From positions 186,001 through 250,000 of the forward strand of contig CASFGA010000004.1 in NCBI GenBank assembly GCA_949294185.1: 64,000 bases of DNA, read 5' to 3'. Numbering within the stretch: the first letter of the stretch is position 1; the number at the start of each line of letters is the position of its first letter. The position numbers and the translations under genes were made by a program. Source of the DNA: an uncultured Bacteroides sp. (GTDB lineage Bacteria; Bacteroidota; Bacteroidia; Bacteroidales; Bacteroidaceae). This document shows, one piece after another, positions 26,410 through 35,800 of this stretch. A model generated the notes under the pieces. It saw nothing but the letters and a program-made list of their open reading frames with translations, was not told the origin of the DNA and did not search any database.

Positions 26410-27126
26410 ATGATTGATATACAGCAATTGATTGATTTTGATAAGGAACTGTTGCTTTTTCTGAATGGCAATCATTCTTTATTCTGGGACGGATTCATGT
26501 GGGTGGTTACCAAGACAGTCACATGGATTCCGGCGATATTGATGTTGCTGTATGTCATCGTAAAGAGCAACAAGCTGAATCAGGTGCTGCTGATACTGTT
26601 GATGATAGCCTTGACTGTGCTTCTGGCCGACCGTATATCCTCAGGATTTTTCAAGCCTTTCTTTGCACGCTTCCGTCCGACTCAGGATCCGGATATAATG
26701 TATCTGGTGCATACGGTCAATGAATATAGGGGAGGGCTGTATGGCTTCATATCCAGCCATGCGGCCAATACTTTTGCGGTCGCCATGTTCACCTCTTTAC
26801 TGATAAAAGACTGGAGGTTTACGGTGATGATGTTCCTGTGGGCACTGATTCCGTCCTATTCCAGAATTTATTTGGGCGTGCATTACCCGGGCGATATCTT
26901 GTGCGGAGCAGTGCTTGGCTGCCTGGTTGCTCTTCTTACCTATTCTCTCTATTCTTTTGTCACGAGGAGATTCTCAAAATCCAGTCATTATATAATAACT
27001 TCTTACAAGCCGTCTTCCAAAATTTATAGAAGAGAAGATGTCGATTTGTTGATTTTGATTCTTTTTTTGTCATACCTCTACGCGATAATTATGGGTATGA
27101 TAAAGGCTAAGATGCTATGTTTTTAA
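26410..27126 (+). CDS. PAP2-family membrane phosphatase
   Basis: The 238-residue protein belongs to the PAP2 superfamily, which dephosphorylates lipid phosphates such as phosphatidic acid or undecaprenyl pyrophosphate. The motifs are KPFFARFRP (about residues 80-88), SSHAANT (about 115-121) and SRIYLGVHYPGD (about 149-160). Six membrane helices are likely. The C terminus has an extra basic segment and helix. Its close spacing after batE suggests co-transcription. The lipid substrate cannot be read from sequence. Confidence 0.9.
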   Translation: MIDIQQLIDFDKELLLFLNGNHSLFWDGFMWVVTKTVTWIPAILMLLYVIVKSNKLNQVLLILLMIALTVLLADRISSGFFKPFFARFRPTQDPDIMYLVHTVNEYRGGLYGFISSHAANTFAVAMFTSLLIKDWRFTVMMFLWALIPSYSRIYLGVHYPGDILCGAVLGCLVALLTYSLYSFVTRRFSKSSHYIITSYKPSSKIYRREDVDLLILILFLSYLYAIIMGMIKAKMLCF

Positions 27127-27152
27127 TTTTCCGGAAAAATATTGAGATTTTG

Positions 27153-27183
27153 TTTGTCTTGTCACAATCTTTCATTATTTTTA
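27153..27183 (+). promoter_or_regulatory. Possible promoter for the small HTH gene
   Basis: TTTG (27153-27156), 19 bases, TATTTTTA (27176-27183), one mismatch from TAnnTTTG. The HTH gene could also be read from the Bat transcript. Confidence 0.35.
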
Positions 27184-27231
27184 TATCGAGATTTAAAAAC
27201 TATCAGTCTAACTCTTAAATATGTTACTACT

Positions 27232-27489
27232 ATGAACAGAACTATAACTTTCAATGAACTTCGTAGAATCAAGGATTCGTTGCCTCCGGGAAGTATGCAC
27301 CGCATTGCTGATGAGTTGAGTCTGAGTGTGGAGACAGTACGGAACTTCTTTGGAGGGCATAATTTTAAAGACGGGAAAAGTGTGGGAATCCATTTGGAAC
27401 CCGGTCCGGATGGCGGTTTGGTCATGCTGGATGACACAACGGTACTTGACAAGGCTATTGCGATTCTGAAGGAACAGCAGAATGCGTGA
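27232..27489 (+). CDS. Small helix-turn-helix DNA-binding protein
   Basis: This 85-residue protein has an N-terminal helix-turn-helix: MHRIADELSLSVETVRNFFGG at about residues 22-42 reads as a recognition pair. A short beta segment with GIHLEPGPDGGLVML and a C-terminal helix (TVLDKAIAILKEQQ) follow. I start at ATG 27232 because the upstream in-frame residues look like intergenic sequence. I have seen such proteins in Bacteroidales, but their regulon is unknown. It is followed directly by a strong terminator. Confidence 0.8.
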   Translation: MNRTITFNELRRIKDSLPPGSMHRIADELSLSVETVRNFFGGHNFKDGKSVGIHLEPGPDGGLVMLDDTTVLDKAIAILKEQQNA

Positions 27490-27492
27490 TAT

Positions 27493-27527
27493 AAAAAATC
27501 CCATCGGCTTTTCGGTTGGGATTTTTT
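27493..27527 (+). terminator. Intrinsic terminator after the HTH gene
   Basis: An 11-base stem (AAAAAATCCCA with TGGGATTTTTT) with a CGG-containing loop and a T tract, four bases past the stop codon. Confidence 0.88.
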
Positions 27528-27561
27528 GTCTTAGGATGTTTAACCTTAAACCCTTTTGTAT

Positions 27562-28689
27562 ATGGAAGAAAAACTTGTAACATTGGCTATCTTGACTTAT
27601 TCGAAAGCTCAGATACTTAAAAACGTCCTTGAAAACGAAAATATAGAGGTCTATATCCACAATGTAAATCTGATTCAGCCGGTCATTTCGTCGGGAGTGA
27701 GAGTGCGCATTAAGGAAAGCGACTTGCCGCATGCTTTGCGGATTATAGAAAGCTCGGCGTGGCTGGCCGATGAAGTGGTGAAAGAAGAGCCGTCGAAACC
27801 TGAACATAAAAGGAAGGAGATTCTGATTCCAATCGACTTTTCCGAATATTCAATGAGGGCATGTGAGTTCGGATTTCATTTTGCCGATGAAATCGGGGCT
27901 GAAATCACGCTGATGCACGTTTACTTCAGTCCGATATATATGCCGAGCCTGCAATATGCCACCGAAGGCTATGACATTCCGTTAGGGAAAGACATGGGGA
28001 TTAAAACCATGCTGGAAAGCATACATAACCAGTTGGATGACCTGACGACAAGGATAAAGGACAGGATTGGGAAGGGAGAGTTTCCTGATGTGAAGTATAC
28101 ATGCATCCTTCGCGAGGGCGTTCCGGAAGAAGAAATCCTGCATTATGCCCGTACAGAGAAACCGCTTATCATTATTATGGGTACACGCGGGATGGATGAA
28201 AAGGAACTGGATCTGATAGGCAGCGTTACCGCCGAAATCATAGAGCGCAGCCCGACATTCGTGTATGCTATTCCCGAGTCTGCCAAGACCAAGAATTTCA
28301 AGGATATTCATAAGGTAGGGTTCATTACCAACTTTGACCAGCGCGATCTGGTGGCGTTCGATTCACTGATTACCACGTTCAAGGATTATGACTTCGCCAT
28401 ATCCTTTATCCATCTGAACAGTGACGAGCATCGCCGGACATGGAATGAAATCAAACTGGCGGGGATAAAGGAGTATTTCAAAAAACAGTATCCGCAGCTG
28501 AGCATTGATTATCATCTCGTGACGGAGGATCATCTTCTGAATAACTTGGACGATTATGTGAAAGAGAAGCTGATAGATGTGCTTTGCATCACGAACTACA
28601 AGCGTAACATATTTGCACGCCTGTTCAATCCCAGTATTGCGCGCAGGATGATATTCCACTCCAATACGCCGATATTGGTACTGAAATAA
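27562..28689 (+). CDS. Universal stress protein, tandem UspA domains with an N-terminal DUF2007-like domain
   Basis: The 375-residue protein has three parts. Residues 1-72 (LVTLAILTYSKAQILKNVLE, then RVRIKESDLPHALRII) resemble the DUF2007 signal-transducing domain. Residues 84-235 are a full UspA domain with the ATP-binding pattern GxxGx9GS (G207, G210, G220-S221). Residues 248-375 are a second, more diverged UspA domain ending in SNTPILVLK. ATG 27562 is used; an earlier TTG at 27556 adds only two residues. It is a single gene with a shared terminator after it. Confidence 0.88.
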   Translation: MEEKLVTLAILTYSKAQILKNVLENENIEVYIHNVNLIQPVISSGVRVRIKESDLPHALRIIESSAWLADEVVKEEPSKPEHKRKEILIPIDFSEYSMRACEFGFHFADEIGAEITLMHVYFSPIYMPSLQYATEGYDIPLGKDMGIKTMLESIHNQLDDLTTRIKDRIGKGEFPDVKYTCILREGVPEEEILHYARTEKPLIIIMGTRGMDEKELDLIGSVTAEIIERSPTFVYAIPESAKTKNFKDIHKVGFITNFDQRDLVAFDSLITTFKDYDFAISFIHLNSDEHRRTWNEIKLAGIKEYFKKQYPQLSIDYHLVTEDHLLNNLDDYVKEKLIDVLCITNYKRNIFARLFNPSIARRMIFHSNTPILVLK

Positions 28690-28691
28690 GG

Positions 28692-28757
28692 TTTTGTGCC
28701 GTTGGAATTTTCGTTTCCTCTTGATGGAAGCGTAGTTCTGACGGCACAAAATTTTTT
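28692..28757. terminator. Bidirectional terminator between usp and trmD
   Basis: An 11-base outer stem (TTTTGTGCCGT with ACGGCACAAAA) encloses a second small hairpin (CGTTTCC with GGAAGCG), giving a cruciform-like structure with A/T runs at both ends. It lies between two convergent genes. Confidence 0.75.
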
Positions 28758-28764
28758 GTTTCAG

Positions 28765-29448
28765 CTATTCGTCTTCTCTCAGCAGGTCGGGACGCAGGCG
28801 GCGCGTACGCTCCAAAGACTGCTGGAATTCCCATTCCCGAATTTTGGCTTCGTGGCCTGAAAGCAGAATCTCCGGCACCTTCCATCCGTTATATTCGGCA
28901 GGCCGAGTATATACCGGCGGTGCAAGCAGATTATCCTGAAAGGAATCCGACAGTGCAGACTGTTCGTCGGAAATGACTCCGGGGATAATCCTTACGACTG
29001 CATCCGCAATGACAGCTGCGGCCAGTTCGCCGCCAGTCAGCACATAGTCGCCGATGCTGATTTCCTTGGTGATGAAATGTTCGCGTATCCGGTAGTCAAT
29101 GCCCTTGAAGTGCCCGCACAAGATTATCAGGTTCTCACAAAGCGAGAGAGTATTCGCCGTTTTCTGGTTGAATTGCTCGCCGTCCGGAGTCGTGAAGATT
29201 ACTTCATCATAATCCCGCTCCGCCTTCAAGGCAGAGATGCAGCGGTCTATCGGTTCTATTTTCATTACCATTCCGGCGCATCCGCCAAAAGGATAATCGT
29301 CCACCTTGCGGTAGCGGTCGTAGGCGTAGTCACGCAGATTGTGGATATGGAACTCGGCAATGCCTTTTTTTGTTGCACGGCTCATGATGGAATAGTTGAA
29401 GAACCCTTCGATCATCTCCGGCAAAACCGTTATAATGTCTATTCTCAT
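28765..29448 (-). CDS. trmD: tRNA (guanine-37-N1)-methyltransferase
   Basis: TrmD methylates G37 of tRNAs with G36, preventing frameshifts. The 227-residue protein is a SPOUT knot methyltransferase, with the start [12 protein letters not shown], the [18 protein letters not shown] segment near residues 51-68, [12 protein letters not shown] near 114-125, and [15 protein letters not shown]. Family length is normal. It is not next to rpsP, rimM or rplS as in many bacteria; here it is alone and divergent from ligA. Confidence 0.96.
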   Translation of the reverse strand: MRIDIITVLPEMIEGFFNYSIMSRATKKGIAEFHIHNLRDYAYDRYRKVDDYPFGGCAGMVMKIEPIDRCISALKAERDYDEVIFTTPDGEQFNQKTANTLSLCENLIILCGHFKGIDYRIREHFITKEISIGDYVLTGGELAAAVIADAVVRIIPGVISDEQSALSDSFQDNLLAPPVYTRPAEYNGWKVPEILLSGHEAKIREWEFQQSLERTRRLRPDLLREDE

Positions 29449-29465
29449 ATTTGCTTATTTTAGTG

Positions 29466-29473
29466 CAAAAATA
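29466..29473 (-). promoter_or_regulatory. Promoter -7 element for trmD
   Basis: On the minus strand TATTTTTG lies 17 bases before the trmD start. No -33 TTTG is seen at the right place. Confidence 0.4.
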
Positions 29474-29517
29474 CGAAGATTCCAGTTGTCTTTCATCGCT
29501 TGCTATAACATTTTTGC

Positions 29518-29525
29518 TAATTTTG
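29518..29525 (+). promoter_or_regulatory. Promoter -7 element for ligA
   Basis: TAATTTTG lies 23 bases before the ligA ATG. The -33 element is not clear. Confidence 0.45.
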
Positions 29526-29542
29526 CAAGAAACATATTATAG

Positions 29543-31552
<2,010 letters not shown>

Positions 31553-31579
31553 TAGAAAAAGGGTAAAAAAGCTATTAAT

Positions 31580-31613
31580 TTTGAACTATAAATGGAAAAT
31601 ATTCCTACTTTTG
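31580..31613 (+). promoter_or_regulatory. Promoter for dapA
   Basis: TTTG (31580-31583), 22 bases, TACTTTTG (31606-31613). The predicted leader is about 25 bases. Confidence 0.55.
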
Positions 31614-31642
31614 TAACCGAATAACGTGCATATAATCTATTT

Positions 31643-32536
31643 ATGATACAGAGAAAACTAAGAGGAATGGGAGTAGCGCTGATTACTCCTTTCAAAGAAG
31701 ATGGGAGCGTGGACTATGAAGCGCTGTTGCGGTTGGTTGAATATCAGATACAAAGCGGTACAGATTTTCTTTGTGTATTGGGAACTACCGCCGAAACCCC
31801 GACATTGACGGCTGAGGAAAAGACGAAAATCAAACAATTGGTTGTCGAAAGGGTTAACGGACGCATTCCAATTCTGTTGGGAGTAAGCAGCAACTGCACG
31901 CAGACTGTAGTCGATACGTTGGCAAACGACGACTTTACAGGAGTGGATGCAGTATTGGTGGCTGTTCCTTATTATAATAAACCGTCACAAGAAGGCATAT
32001 ACCAACATTATAAGGCCATAGCAAACGCTACAAAGCTTCCTGTTGTTCTCTATAATGTGCCCGGACGAACCGGCGTCAATATGACGGCTGAAACCACCTT
32101 GCGTCTTGCCCGTGATTTTGAAAACATTGTGGCGATAAAGGAAGCGTCGGGGAATATTACTCAAATGGACGATATTATCAAAAATAAGCCTGAGAATTTT
32201 GATGTGATTTCAGGTGATGACGGAATTACGTTCCCACTCATTACATTGGGAGCGGTAGGAGTAATTTCGGTTATAGGGAATGCTTTTCCGAGAGAGTTCA
32301 GCCGGATGACACGGTTGGCCTTAGCGGGCGATTATGCCAGTGCATTGAGCATTCACCATAACTTTACGGAACTGTTCAAACTGCTGTTTGTTGACGGTAA
32401 TCCGGCGGGAGTAAAAGCCATGTTGAGCATGATGGGAATGATAAAGAACCGTCTCCGTCTGCCGCTTGTGCCTACGCGCATCACCACTTACGAAGAGATG
32501 CGCCGCATTCTGAATGAGTTGAAAATAAAATGCTGA
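31643..32536 (+). CDS. dapA: 4-hydroxy-tetrahydrodipicolinate synthase
   Basis: DapA condenses pyruvate with aspartate semialdehyde in lysine and diaminopimelate synthesis. The 297-residue TIM barrel has the GTTAETPTL motif at residues 47-55, the catalytic tyrosine in VVLYNVPGRTG (about 137), and the Schiff-base lysine K166 in VAIKEASG. Length and motifs fit DapA better than N-acetylneuraminate lyase. It is a single gene followed by a long perfect hairpin. Confidence 0.94.
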   Translation: MIQRKLRGMGVALITPFKEDGSVDYEALLRLVEYQIQSGTDFLCVLGTTAETPTLTAEEKTKIKQLVVERVNGRIPILLGVSSNCTQTVVDTLANDDFTGVDAVLVAVPYYNKPSQEGIYQHYKAIANATKLPVVLYNVPGRTGVNMTAETTLRLARDFENIVAIKEASGNITQMDDIIKNKPENFDVISGDDGITFPLITLGAVGVISVIGNAFPREFSRMTRLALAGDYASALSIHHNFTELFKLLFVDGNPAGVKAMLSMMGMIKNRLRLPLVPTRITTYEEMRRILNELKIKC

Positions 32537-32583
32537 CAGGTCTTGTTACTGCCTTGTAGGGGGTAGGGGGATATATGTTTTGG

Positions 32584-32616
32584 CCGGCTTTTGCTATTCC
32601 TTATAGCAAAAGCCGG
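32584..32616 (+). terminator. Hairpin terminator after dapA
   Basis: A perfect 14-base stem (CCGGCTTTTGCTAT with ATAGCAAAAGCCGG), a five-base loop and a short T-rich tail, 48 bases after the dapA stop. Confidence 0.75.
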
Positions 32617-32855
32617 TTATCTTTGTTTGTGCGAGGATGTTCAGCCGGATTTGTTCGGATAAGATTTTATGCCTTTCCGAAAAGATGGAGTCAATGATTC
32701 TATCGAATCTTATAATACGGAGAGGAAATAAGGATCAAAAAAATTTTTGGTCAGGCTTTCCGGTTGATTTGCTCCGTCAGTCTTGTCGTAGTCTTTAGTA
32801 CTGTCGGATTATCTTCTTTCCGAGTCTTGCATTTGTATGGGACTTTCTGAATGAA
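32617..32855. other. Intergenic stretch between dapA hairpin and tRNA terminator
   Basis: I see no credible gene, promoter or repeat in these 239 bases. With the flanking hairpins it separates the dapA and tRNA transcripts, which converge here. Confidence 0.4.
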
Positions 32856-32902
32856 AAGAGGAGAAACTTCTCTTTTCATTCAAAGCAGAAGTTTCTCCTC
32901 TT
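32856..32902 (-). terminator. Terminator of the tRNA-Arg transcript, with an overlapping alternative hairpin
   Basis: On the minus strand a 16-base perfect stem (32887-32902 with 32856-32871) is followed by TTTTC. A second 12-base stem (32849-32860 with 32870-32881) uses part of the same bases, so the two cannot form together. It begins directly after the last tRNA. Confidence 0.7.
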
Positions 32903-32903
32903 G

Positions 32904-32977
32904 TGACCGCGACAGGATTCAAACCTGTAACCGGCTGATCCGTAGTCAGCTACTCTATTCAGTTGAGCTACGCGGCC
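32904..32977 (-). tRNA. tRNA-Arg(ACG), copy 3 in transcription order
   Basis: The 74-base cloverleaf reads GGCCGCG at the 5' end, paired with CGCGGTC. The anticodon arm is GCTGA, loop CTACGGA, TCAGC, giving anticodon ACG (A34 becomes inosine; reads CGU, CGC and CGA). The T arm is ACAGG with TTTGAAT loop. CCA is not encoded, and the discriminator is A. It is identical to the two copies upstream of it. Confidence 0.95.
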
Positions 32978-33011
32978 AAAGCTTTGTCAGCAACGTATTC
33001 CGAAAAGCAAG

Positions 33012-33085
33012 TGACCGCGACAGGATTCAAACCTGTAACCGGCTGATCCGTAGTCAGCTACTCTATTCAGTTGAGCTACGCGGCC
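33012..33085 (-). tRNA. tRNA-Arg(ACG), copy 2
   Basis: Identical in sequence to the copies on either side, starting exactly 108 bases from each. The 34-base spacers are also similar, which points to recent tandem duplication. Confidence 0.95.
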
Positions 33086-33119
33086 AGAGCTTTGTCAGCA
33101 ATATATTCCAAAAAACAAG

Positions 33120-33193
33120 TGACCGCGACAGGATTCAAACCTGTAACCGGCTGATCCGTAGTCAGCTACTCTATTCAGTTGAGCTACGCGGCC
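33120..33193 (-). tRNA. tRNA-Arg(ACG), promoter-proximal copy 1
   Basis: Identical to the other two copies and first to be transcribed from the promoter at 33216-33247. Anticodon ACG; CCA not encoded. Confidence 0.95.
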
Positions 33194-33215
33194 TTGTTTT
33201 TATCTTTAACGGGTG

Positions 33216-33247
33216 CAAAGGTAGACTTTTCTTCTGAAAAAACCAAA
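33216..33247 (-). promoter_or_regulatory. Consensus promoter for the tRNA-Arg cluster
   Basis: On the minus strand: TTTG (33244-33247), exactly 20 bases, TACCTTTG (33216-33223). This is a full match to the Bacteroides promoter. Transcription should start about 15 bases before the first mature tRNA. Confidence 0.8.
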
Positions 33248-33274
33248 CTTTATCATCGTTTTTTTACTTGAAAT

Positions 33275-35584
33275 TTATTCCATGAATCTTGTACCAAACA
33301 CTTGCCATCCCAGTGTCAAACCGAAGTTCCAGTTCTTTGACGGTGAACTGTAATGGTTTACGTAAGCACTTATTGCCCCGAAAGGCAATTTGACAACCAA
33401 GGCCAATTCTCCCATATATTCGATGTCATGAAACAGTTTGCCGTAATATGCCTTCTGATTCTCGTCTTGCTTGATGGGAAAGATAGGGGCAAAGCCATAC
33501 ATGCCAAGTCGGGCATGAAATACGTTGTTGAACTGATAGATGGGGCAAATGCCCAATCCCACAAACTGATTGGCTCGAAAAGCTTCGTTGTAGGTAATCT
33601 TGCTGTGGGCTGTAGGCGTAAAAGCTCCCGCCTGCATCATGCTTGCGCGGTAATTGTGGCTGAAATTGCGTGATGAATAATAGGCTCTCAGATAAGTGCC
33701 TAAAGTAAAGTTATGGCGGAAGTTGTAATACCGTTCCAGTTCGTAGGACAATTGCAGCCATGACTGGATGTATTTGTATCCTCCCTCATAGGGATCTTCA
33801 CCCATTCCGGGATAGTAACGCTCTTTTCCCGTATAGATATGCGCCACGAGCCTTTCCCTTCGTCCGGAAGTGGCGAACTGACGGCTGTTGAGCGTATTGC
33901 CATCCAGTGCTACCGACCCGCCGAATATCATGTATTGACTTTTGTCGCGTTTGGCTGTTGAGAAGTCAATGACATTTGTCTGGAAATACTGGTCTTCCAG
34001 TTGCCCTATGCCGATGCCGAATTCCGCTTTCTGACGGCTTAGAAAAGGCATGGAAACGAACAGCTTGATAAATTCCTCCTTTTGTTTGTTGAAGATGGGG
34101 CTTCCGCCTTTAGTCAGGAATTTCTCTTGTTTCTGGTAATCAAAAGTAGATAATGACGCTACCAAACGGTAGGATGTCGGTAACCGCGTCGGCATATCAA
34201 TGCGGGCAGAAATCTGCAGATTATTGTATATCTGTCCTAATTGTCCGTCGAGCGAGATTTCTTTTGCATAGTTGTTCAGGTTATGGTAGGTTGCCCCCAC
34301 ATAAACCTGGTTTGAACCGTTCGATCCTACATTGCCTCCCACACGCAATGAAAGTTCATCTTCCATTTTCACATTCAGATGCAGGTCGAATATGCTGTCT
34401 GCCGGATTGTAGGTGGCGTGGGGAATGACTTCTGAAATCATGTTGTCAGACATTAGACGGAAATATCCGCGACGCAGCTCCTCAAGATTGAAAGTTCCGT
34501 CTTCTTCCACATGGAATTCCTTACGGATATATTTCTGTTGCTGATGGTTGACTCCGTTGATGATAATATTGCGAAACCGGAATGCCGGCAAGTCATTCCG
34601 GTAGGCCATCCTTTTCTTTTCCAGCAGCCGGTAGTCCATTCTTCGGGAAATGCGGTTCTTTATGGAGTCCATGAGTTGGATAGCGCGGTTGTATCCGATG
34701 TCATGCAGTTCGTCGAAACGGTCGAAGTCCATCAGATTCACATTGTCATATTTGAATGTCATCAGAATGCCCAACGAGTCGGGAAGGGTATAGTCGGTTT
34801 TCTGCATGATCATACTTTCCAGCTGACCGAACAGATCCCCTTCTTTCGGCTTTCCGGGATTGGAACTGACCACGCTGCCGATGATGATGTCAGGGTGAAA
34901 GTCCTTGGCCATGATGTTCACCGGAAAGTTGTTGTAGATGCCGCCGTCGTATGCCAGAATGGAATCTATCTCTATCGGCTTGAATACGGCGGGAAAACTC
35001 ATGGAGGCCCGTACGGCATCACCCAAATCACCCCGGTTGAAGATGATGGGACGCTTGTTGTATACATCCGAAGCCACACACCGGAAAGGGATAAAAAGTT
35101 TGTCGAAGTCATTGCGGCATGAGGCGGTAGCCTGACTGAACAGTTCTACGAAGGCCAAATTCATTTGTACCGGGTTGACCACGCTCGAAGGCAGTATCTG
35201 TGTCTTGACTTTGTGAAGGGGATTTTTTATCGACACCCGGATGTTGACGAATTCTGGTGTGGGAGGATTTCTTTTGAAGTAATATACATATTTTTCTTCT
35301 ATATTTCCCGTATACCAACGCTTGAAGTCATCCGACTTGATTACCTTTTCCATTTCATCGGGAGAATAGCCCATGGCATACAGTGAGCCGACAATCGCCC
35401 CCATTGAAGTGCCTGCAACGTAATCGATGGGAATGTTGTTTTCTTCCAAGGCACGGATAATACCGATATGGGTCAAGCCCTTGGCTCCGCCGCCACTTAA
35501 CACCAGACCAACTTTCTGGGCATGCAAAGAGACTGTGGCCAGAGCCACAAGACATAAAGACAATATGAAGCGAAGTTTTTTCAT
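33275..35584 (-). CDS. Patatin-like phospholipase fused to an outer-membrane beta-barrel (PlpD-type)
   Basis: The 769-residue protein has a signal peptide (MKKLRFILSLCLVALATVSLHA). The patatin domain (about 24-310) has the oxyanion SGGGAKG at 30-36, nucleophile S60 in GTSMG, and the dyad aspartate D213 in DGG. A POTRA-like region (about 340-410) and a C-terminal beta-barrel of the BamA/surface-antigen type with FGTRFME end follow. In the PlpD family the barrel anchors or exports the lipase domain. The catalytic dyad is complete, so lipase activity is likely; the substrate is unknown. It is a single gene. Confidence 0.92.
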   Translation of the reverse strand: MKKLRFILSLCLVALATVSLHAQKVGLVLSGGGAKGLTHIGIIRALEENNIPIDYVAGTSMGAIVGSLYAMGYSPDEMEKVIKSDDFKRWYTGNIEEKYVYYFKRNPPTPEFVNIRVSIKNPLHKVKTQILPSSVVNPVQMNLAFVELFSQATASCRNDFDKLFIPFRCVASDVYNKRPIIFNRGDLGDAVRASMSFPAVFKPIEIDSILAYDGGIYNNFPVNIMAKDFHPDIIIGSVVSSNPGKPKEGDLFGQLESMIMQKTDYTLPDSLGILMTFKYDNVNLMDFDRFDELHDIGYNRAIQLMDSIKNRISRRMDYRLLEKKRMAYRNDLPAFRFRNIIINGVNHQQQKYIRKEFHVEEDGTFNLEELRRGYFRLMSDNMISEVIPHATYNPADSIFDLHLNVKMEDELSLRVGGNVGSNGSNQVYVGATYHNLNNYAKEISLDGQLGQIYNNLQISARIDMPTRLPTSYRLVASLSTFDYQKQEKFLTKGGSPIFNKQKEEFIKLFVSMPFLSRQKAEFGIGIGQLEDQYFQTNVIDFSTAKRDKSQYMIFGGSVALDGNTLNSRQFATSGRRERLVAHIYTGKERYYPGMGEDPYEGGYKYIQSWLQLSYELERYYNFRHNFTLGTYLRAYYSSRNFSHNYRASMMQAGAFTPTAHSKITYNEAFRANQFVGLGICPIYQFNNVFHARLGMYGFAPIFPIKQDENQKAYYGKLFHDIEYMGELALVVKLPFGAISAYVNHYSSPSKNWNFGLTLGWQVFGTRFME

Positions 35585-35614
35585 GGATGTCGGGTTATCC
35601 GGTTAAGTCGTTAT

Positions 35615-35622
35615 CAAAGATA
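35615..35622 (-). promoter_or_regulatory. Promoter -7 element for the patatin gene
   Basis: On the minus strand TATCTTTG lies 30 bases before the start. A TTGG is found 22 bases further upstream as a weak -33 candidate. Confidence 0.5.
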
Positions 35623-35729
35623 CAAGCAAAAACTGAAATCCTTGCCAATAAAAAGAAGTTTTTTTGTGCTTTACCCGTTAAAATAGGAATCTCTTTTACA
35701 ATTAGGCAAAAAGGGATGGGATTATGACA

Positions 35730-35775
35730 AATCGGGCACAAACCGCCCGGATTGCCCGGTGGCTTGTGCCCGATT
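35730..35775 (-). terminator. Hairpin after htpG
   Basis: A 12-base perfect stem (AATCGGGCACAA with TTGTGCCCGATT) with further pairing of CCGCC/GGTGG-type bases inside. It lacks a clear T tract but lies 25 bases past the htpG stop. Confidence 0.6.
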
Positions 35776-35800
35776 GTCGTTTCGTCTGGAATGTCAGACT

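Noticed and set aside
32904..33193. Regular repeats that might suggest a CRISPR array
   Set aside because: The repeat is 74 bases long, folds as tRNA-Arg, and the 34-base spacers are similar to each other. No cas gene is near.
32851..33237. A 128-codon open frame with three near-identical repeats on the plus strand
   Set aside because: It is the antisense of the three tRNA-Arg genes; the repeat unit is the 108-base tRNA period. No protein is expected.
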